From a virus: 22,098 nt of DNA. The translations under genes were made by a program, and so were the position numbers. Below the pieces are notes generated by a model. It was not told where the DNA came from. It did no database searches and saw only the letters and a program-made list of their open reading frames with translations. Below are positions 18,539-22,098 of the stretch, piece after piece (the first letter of the stretch is position 1; every line of letters starts with the position of its first letter). The stretch is taken from the IMG/VR virus record IMGVR_UViG_3300037847_004283, positions 1 to 22,098 of that record, one strand, 5' to 3'.

Positions 18539-18925
18539 ATGGCAACATTACAATTAAACTTTGGAACACTAGCTGATGGTTTTGATTTCAACAGTTCACT
18601 TCAAGTAGGTGACACTATTTACTATGCTAGCCCCACCACTAGTGGAGGCTTCAGCGTAGAAGATGATGATGATCAAATTACTTTATTAGGAGTAATAACT
18701 AATATAAACCCCGCAACATCTACAACAATTGCAAATTTAATTTGCGATATTAATAATAATATACCACCTCCACCAAACAACAGTTATATATTATTTAGTA
18801 AAGACCGATCTGTAAATGTGTCAAATATAAAAGGCTATTATAGTGAAGTTAAATTTAATAATGACTCCAAGAACAAGGCTGAACTATTTGCCACGTCGTG
18901 TGAGATCAATGAGACTAGTAAATAA
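18539..18925 (+). CDS. Small virion-associated protein, beta-rich (128 aa)
   Basis: This 128-aa protein starts one base after the stop of the previous gene. It has SSLQVGDTIYYAS (about residues 19-31), an Asp-run EDDDDQITLLG, a linker with four prolines (NIPPPPNNS), and a terminal block SYILFSKDRSVNVSNIKGYY (about 82-101) followed by SEVKFNNDSKNKAELFA. From memory this last block, with ILFSKD and GYY.EVKF.N, is common in small structural proteins of marine phages, including cyanophages, where the role is not established. It ends the connector/tail block: the second copy of the 22-nt motif begins 11 nt after its stop. The TAA stop overlaps an ATG (TAATG at 18923-18927) that opens only a 13-codon frame and is not taken as a gene. 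Confidence 0.8.
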   Translation: MATLQLNFGTLADGFDFNSSLQVGDTIYYASPTTSGGFSVEDDDDQITLLGVITNINPATSTTIANLICDINNNIPPPPNNSYILFSKDRSVNVSNIKGYYSEVKFNNDSKNKAELFATSCEINETSK

Positions 18926-18935
18926 TGAGTAAAAA

Positions 18936-18957
18936 ATGTAACTATATAATAGTAAAA
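18936..18957 (+). promoter_or_regulatory. Repeated 22-nt motif, copy 2; candidate phage promoter or operator
   Basis: This is the second copy of the motif at 7285-7306, with one mismatch. It holds the inverted repeat ACTAT-ATA-ATAGT (18941-18953) and a perfect -10 consensus TATAAT (18945-18950). If this is a -10 box, transcription would start near 18957, about 20 nt before the next ATG at 18978. There is no clear -35 element at the matching distance, which argues for a phage polymerase, an activator or an extended element. No terminator hairpin is visible between the previous gene and this copy. Confidence 0.6.
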
Positions 18958-18977
18958 ATAATTTAAAAAATTACGAC

Positions 18978-19616
18978 ATGGCGTTTAAAATGAAGGGGAT
19001 GAGTTTCGGTAAAGGGACTTCTCCAAATAAAAAAATGAATACAACCTCAAACTTTTATGGCAAAAGAGGTATACAAACAGGAGAATCAAAACAGCAATAT
19101 AGAGACAGGCAAAGAGTTGAAAGAATATATTCTGGAATGAAAAATAAAACATCATATGAAGATGTTGCAAAAAAACTACAAAAAGGTGATGCTTTTAAAG
19201 CTGGTAAAACTAAAGACGCAACTAACACTATAATTACAGGTGGACCAAAAATTAAAAAAACAACAACAACGCCTAAGGTTGCGCCAAAAAAACCAACACC
19301 TAAAGTTACAACAACAAAAACAACAACACCTAAAACTAAATCTCCATCTGGATTTGGTGCGGCTTTTAATGCTGCTAGAAAAAGTGGAAAAAGAACATTT
19401 AAGTTTAACGACAAGTTATACACTACTAGACAAAAAGGAGAATCAAAACAAGCGTTTGAAGCTAAGTTCAAAAAACCTAGTAGTAGTGTAGCTAAAACAA
19501 AAGTAACACCCATTAGAAGAGATAAAACAAAAGTAACAGCTCCTAAAATTAATATTAAAAAGAAAAACGGAGGCAAAAAAGTTGGTGTTAAATTTCCTAT
19601 TGGTAGAAAAGTTTAA
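18978..19616 (+). CDS. Basic Thr/Lys/Pro-rich phage protein with AFNAARKSGKRTF motif
   Basis: This 212-aa protein is strongly basic. It starts MAFKMKGMSFGKGTSPNKK, an opening I know from short phage proteins. Residues about 95-121 are a Thr/Lys/Pro tract (TTTTPK, PKVTTTKTTTPK). Then comes GFGAAFNAARKSGKRTFKF (about 125-143) with NDKLYTTRQ, a motif that recurs in marine phage proteins and is of unknown role. The segment GESKQ occurs twice, before and after the tract (residues about 35-39 and 155-159), encoded by the same 15-nt sequence at 19079-19093 and 19436-19450. The C-terminus is Lys/Gly-rich (KKKNGGKKVGVKFPIGRKV). High charge and low complexity suggest a DNA-binding internal virion or ejected protein; this is inference. 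It is the first gene after motif copy 2. The start is one of the few with G at -3. Confidence 0.78.
   Translation: MAFKMKGMSFGKGTSPNKKMNTTSNFYGKRGIQTGESKQQYRDRQRVERIYSGMKNKTSYEDVAKKLQKGDAFKAGKTKDATNTIITGGPKIKKTTTTPKVAPKKPTPKVTTTKTTTPKTKSPSGFGAAFNAARKSGKRTFKFNDKLYTTRQKGESKQAFEAKFKKPSSSVAKTKVTPIRRDKTKVTAPKINIKKKNGGKKVGVKFPIGRKV
19260..19341 (+). repeat. ACA/CCT-rich low-complexity tract inside the basic protein gene
   Basis: This stretch is built from imperfect ACAACAAC(A/G)CCTAA(A/G) units with intervening A-runs and encodes the Thr/Lys/Pro linker of the basic protein. It is purine-poor in C+G context and strand-asymmetric (almost no G or T runs on the + strand), so the opposite strand shows a long shadow frame. 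It is an in-frame low-complexity linker, not a mobile repeat. Confidence 0.7.
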
Positions 19617-19633
19617 TTTAAAATTATAATAAT

Positions 19634-20506
19634 ATGGCATTATTCGGAGGATTATTAGGTGTGGCTGGTAGCGCTATAGGTTTTTTTGGCGCCAAGAAAG
19701 CTGAGAAAGAAGCTGCTGCTAGAGAAGCTGCCGCTAAGAGAGAAATGGATAGATACAAGTCTCAATATGCTTCTATAGATACTAGTAATCCGTATTTAAA
19801 CATGACTAATACTATGGCTGGTCTTGAGAATACAATGGAAGACGCCACCATTAATCAAAAGCAAGCAGAGATGGAAGCTCAACAGTTTCAACAAAGTCAA
19901 GCTAATATATTAGACTCAATGAGAGGTGCTGCTGGTGGTAGTGGTATAGCCGCTACAGCTCAAGCGCTAGCTCAGCAAGGTCAACAAGCTGCTCAAAGGT
20001 CTGCGGCAAGTATAGGCGCTCAAGAGTCAGCTAACCAAGCAGCTGCTCTTCAACAAGCTGGAAGACTACAAGAGATGGAAGCTAGAGAGGCAGGAAGATT
20101 ACAGGGTTTAGAAAGACAAGGTGAGATTTTATCAAGACAACAACAGCAACAACAAATAGGTACTTTACTAGGAATGTCACAATCAGACGTTGCTGCTGAG
20201 AGACAACTAAAGGCACAAGCTACAGAAGCTAAAACAAGTGCTTTAGGTAGTGGACTTCAAGCTCTTGGTGGATTGTTTTCAGATAGAAGATTAAAAAAGA
20301 ATATTAAACTAATAGGTAGTTCTCCTAGTGGTTTAAAAATATATGCTTTCGAATATATTGATAAAGTGTTTGGAGAAGGTGTTTTTCAAGGCGTTATGGC
20401 TGATGAGATGTCTAGTGATGTCACAGTTAAACATCCAAATGGATATAATATGGTTGACTATTCTAAGATAGACGTAGAATTTAAAAACATAAACCATGGC
20501 AGATAG
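19634..20506 (+). CDS. Ejection-like virion protein with C-terminal S74 peptidase-like domain
   Basis: This 290-aa protein has three parts. Residues 2-19 (ALFGGLLGVAGSAIGFFG) are a hydrophobic Gly/Ala helix, typical of proteins ejected into the cell envelope with the DNA. Residues about 20-210 are helical, Ala/Gln/Glu-rich (repeated AEMEAQQFQQ, AQALAQQGQQAA, a Gln6 run), as in podovirus internal proteins. Residues 216-290 match the start of the intramolecular chaperone/peptidase S74 family: FSDRRLKKNIKLIG, then GLKIYAFEYIDKVFG and GVFQGVMADEM, ending NGYNMVDYSKIDVEFK. Ser216 (nt 20279-20281) and Lys221 fit the Ser...Lys pair of the self-cleaving domain. The domain is usually at the end of tail fibres and is longer (over 100 residues in endosialidase); here it is short, and cleavage before Ser216 would release 75 residues. 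The gene ends in TAG, the only non-TAA stop, and overlaps the next start by 11 nt. Confidence 0.83.
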   Translation: MALFGGLLGVAGSAIGFFGAKKAEKEAAAREAAAKREMDRYKSQYASIDTSNPYLNMTNTMAGLENTMEDATINQKQAEMEAQQFQQSQANILDSMRGAAGGSGIAATAQALAQQGQQAAQRSAASIGAQESANQAAALQQAGRLQEMEAREAGRLQGLERQGEILSRQQQQQQIGTLLGMSQSDVAAERQLKAQATEAKTSALGSGLQALGGLFSDRRLKKNIKLIGSSPSGLKIYAFEYIDKVFGEGVFQGVMADEMSSDVTVKHPNGYNMVDYSKIDVEFKNINHGR

Positions 20507-21677
20507 AACACTTATAGAAGGTCAGTATAGAGCTACAGTATCAAACACTAGTGACATAGAGTTTGCTAAGGGTATGATTAGAATAGCTGATATAGTTAAA
20601 GATTGGAAACTACCACGAGCAGCTAAGAAACAACAAGATGATATGTTAGCAGCTGAAGTTGTAAATCAAAATGGTGAGTTACCAGCAAGTTACGTTAAAG
20701 CTACTGAAGAGCATTTACAAGAAGGTAAAGATCAATACATAAATGGCACAGAGCAAGATAAAGCTCTGGCTATGCGTGATCAAAACATGTTAACTAATGA
20801 GTTAATGGAACTTCAAGAAACAAGATTACAGTTAGCTAATTCACAAGCTCCAACTGAATCAAATTACCAAGCTCTTATAGATAGCAATACAGTTATGAGT
20901 AACGCATTTAGAGACCCATACAATCCTAATAACGAAATTATAACAAAGTTATTATCTGAAGAAGACAACTTAATTATTCAAGGCGGTAAAGCAGGTATGG
21001 AAATAGGTGGCAAGTTTCTTAGTGTTGCTGAGATAAAGAACAGTATGATTTATAGAGATGAAACTTCTAGAAAAAACGTACAAAACGCATATGACTCATA
21101 TGTGCAATTAGGCGCAAAACAAGCTTCTTCTCCTAGTAAGTTTTTTAACTATAACGTGGCTGAACTTGACGTAAGAGATAAGATATTAAAACCAGGAAAT
21201 TTAGTATCACTAGCAGTTGATCCAATGAAAGATGACACAGATATACTTTTGCCAGATATGGATGCGCAGACAACGTGGTATAATCAGGCTGTAGAAGCAC
21301 TGGTTAATCCAGATAGAATTACTTCTTTAAAAAATATAAATTCGTATCAAAAAGCTGCTGATCAGAAAGGTGTTAACTGGAAAGATGGTTACAGTCTAGA
21401 AGAAGCGCATACTGTGGTTAGAAACATGGTTTATAATCCATTGTTTAAAAAAAACCTAGAAGATGAGTTAGCGTTTTACTACACAGATATGGCTAGAAAG
21501 GGTTATGAAGTAGGATTTGGTACTAGAGAAGAAAGATTAAACAGAGATGCTGAAAAGCAAATATACAAACAAGATCTTGCTGATAGGGTTGAAAAACTTA
21601 GATTAGAAAGAGATGAAGAAAAAGAAAAAAACGAGAAAAAAGACATAACACAAATGTTCAACTCTGAAGCAGAGTAA
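20496..21677 (+). CDS. Virion protein of unknown function, charged helical (393 aa)
   Basis: This 393-aa protein begins within the end of the ejection-like gene (11-nt overlap, ACC at -3 to -1) and so is translationally linked to it. The sequence is mainly helical and acidic-basic mixed: FAKGMIRIADIVKDWKLP (about 24-41), DQNMLTNELMELQETRLQL (about 95-113), and a C-terminal segment of about 45 residues of almost only Glu, Lys, Arg, Asp and Leu (DRVEKLRLERDEEKEKNEKK). It has no signal peptide or membrane helix. In podoviruses the genes after the first internal virion protein encode further internal proteins that leave with the DNA, and this one fits by position and by its long helices. I do not recognise a family. 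The first base of the frame and the packing with the neighbours support that it is real. Confidence 0.83.
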   Translation: MADRTLIEGQYRATVSNTSDIEFAKGMIRIADIVKDWKLPRAAKKQQDDMLAAEVVNQNGELPASYVKATEEHLQEGKDQYINGTEQDKALAMRDQNMLTNELMELQETRLQLANSQAPTESNYQALIDSNTVMSNAFRDPYNPNNEIITKLLSEEDNLIIQGGKAGMEIGGKFLSVAEIKNSMIYRDETSRKNVQNAYDSYVQLGAKQASSPSKFFNYNVAELDVRDKILKPGNLVSLAVDPMKDDTDILLPDMDAQTTWYNQAVEALVNPDRITSLKNINSYQKAADQKGVNWKDGYSLEEAHTVVRNMVYNPLFKKNLEDELAFYYTDMARKGYEVGFGTREERLNRDAEKQIYKQDLADRVEKLRLERDEEKEKNEKKDITQMFNSEAE

Positions 21678-21704
21678 TTATTAACGGGTAACTAACGAAA
21701 CAGT

Positions 21705-22098
21705 ATGAACAAAAAGAATTATAACGTAGAAGGTTACAATAAACCTTTTACAGTAACAGAAGATAAAGAAAAAGAGTTCTTAGCTTGGGCTAAAGAAAAT
21801 AATAAACAATATGAGCTAGCAAGTGAAGACTTGGGAAAGCAATCGAGCTCTGCAGCGGATGCGACTGTAGAGCAAACAACTACAGCATCGACTCAAGAGG
21901 TGGATCAACCTCAAAACAATCAACAAACAGATACGGACTACAAGCCGGTAGATGGTTCTTTGGAGTCACTAAGAGATAGCTTTGAATCATTAGAAAAAGA
22001 TTTAAAAGAAAATGATTATGAATCTACGTTAAATAGTTTAAAGAAATCTATTGATAGTATTGATAAAAACAATCAATCTAGTGAATATAATTCTTTAG
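21705..22098 (+). CDS. N-terminal part of a probable large virion protein (3' end outside window)
   Basis: From the ATG at 21705 the frame is open for 131 codons to the right edge. The protein starts MNKKNYNVEGYNKPFTVTED, followed by KEKEFLAWAKENNKQYE, a short charged domain (residues about 1-40), then a Gln/Thr/Ser/Asp-rich linker (about 45-85) and a helical coiled part (SLESLRDSFESLEKDLK, NSLKKSIDSIDKNN). In memory, similar starts occur in long internal or lytic-transglycosylase-type virion proteins of marine phages, with enzyme domains further in; none of these domains is visible here. The TAG at 22096-22098 is out of frame, so it is not the stop. The 27-nt gap before it has no terminator and holds a partial GTAACTA that is too short to count as a third motif. 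The start has AGT at -3 to -1. Confidence 0.75.
   Translation, partial: MNKKNYNVEGYNKPFTVTEDKEKEFLAWAKENNKQYELASEDLGKQSSSAADATVEQTTTASTQEVDQPQNNQQTDTDYKPVDGSLESLRDSFESLEKDLKENDYESTLNSLKKSIDSIDKNNQSSEYNSL

Noticed and set aside
18162-18569. 135-codon minus-strand frame opposite the end of the 535-aa gene
   Set aside because: It lies wholly opposite good coding sequence and a gene junction, with no start context or homologous features.
18925-18966. 13-codon frame starting at TAATG and covering motif copy 2
   Set aside because: Too short, and the DNA motif is conserved at 7285 in a place where the same reading frame does not exist, so conservation is at the DNA level.
18959-18973. Inverted repeat TAATTT-AAA-AAATTA after motif copy 2
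   Set aside because: It is AT-only, has no counterpart after motif copy 1 and no T-run or GC core, so neither a terminator nor a conserved site is supported.
19055-19576. 173-codon frame on the minus strand with hydrophobic runs
   Set aside because: It is the complement of a Lys/Thr-rich coding sequence; hydrophobic Val/Phe/Leu runs arise from A-rich codons on the other strand. All other genes lie on the + strand.
20504-20548. Possible TAG recoding (as in some crAss-like phages) at the only non-TAA stop
   Set aside because: Reading through the TAG at 20504-20506 meets further TAG and TGA codons within about 45 nt, and the next gene starts at 20496 in another frame, so it is an ordinary stop.
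21688-21696. GGTAACTAA before the last gene as a degenerate motif
   Set aside because: Seven matching bases without the inverted repeat or the AT core; not above chance.

Overview
The window is a contiguous virion-assembly module from the genome of a tailed double-stranded DNA phage. It is AT-rich, all genes lie on the + strand, packing is dense (gaps of 1-10 nt at most junctions, one 11-nt overlap), and there is no stretch over about 110 nt without a gene. The head-to-tail order is typical: terminase large subunit (C-terminal part only), portal, scaffold-like protein, major capsid protein, a conserved protein of unknown role, a 53-aa Cys-x-Cys protein, two connector/ring-like proteins, a 2122-aa tail protein, three further tail or virion proteins, a basic Thr/Lys/Pro-rich protein, an ejection-like protein with a C-terminal S74-type domain, a charged helical protein, and the first 131 codons of a gene that runs off the right edge. 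No tape-measure, tail-tube or sheath gene is seen, which suggests a short-tailed (podovirus-like) particle.

The host is probably a member of the Bacteroidota, perhaps a marine Flavobacteriia. No start has a convincing Shine-Dalgarno sequence, and 14 of 15 visible starts carry A at position -3 (12 of 15 carry T at -1), as in the Kozak-like initiation known from Flavobacterium. The 53-aa protein, the connector protein with an NKEQ...TPQEFN signature and the giant tail protein resemble, from memory, proteins of Bacteroidota and crAss-like or marine phages. This was not checked by a search and the exact lineage is left open.

Layout: 1-6287 packaging and capsid genes, closed by a strong hairpin terminator (6301-6334); 6359-7210 conserved unknown gene closed by a second terminator (7229-7258); then a 22-nt motif (7285-7306) opens a tightly packed connector/tail block (7318-18925); a second copy of the same motif (18936-18957, one mismatch) opens the block that contains the basic protein, the ejection-like protein and its successors (18978 to the edge). 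The two motif copies sit in the two places where a new transcript would be expected and are the best candidate for a phage-specific late promoter or operator. Each copy contains a 5-bp inverted repeat with a 3-nt spacer, and the only mismatch between copies falls in the spacer.

The most interesting items are the paired 22-nt motif, the S74 autoprotease/chaperone-like domain with its Ser and Lys intact at the end of an ejection-like protein rather than a fibre, the 2122-aa nozzle-like protein, the small Cys-x-Cys protein that leads a transcription unit, and the start-codon context that points to the host. Family names are from pattern recognition only; no database search was possible.
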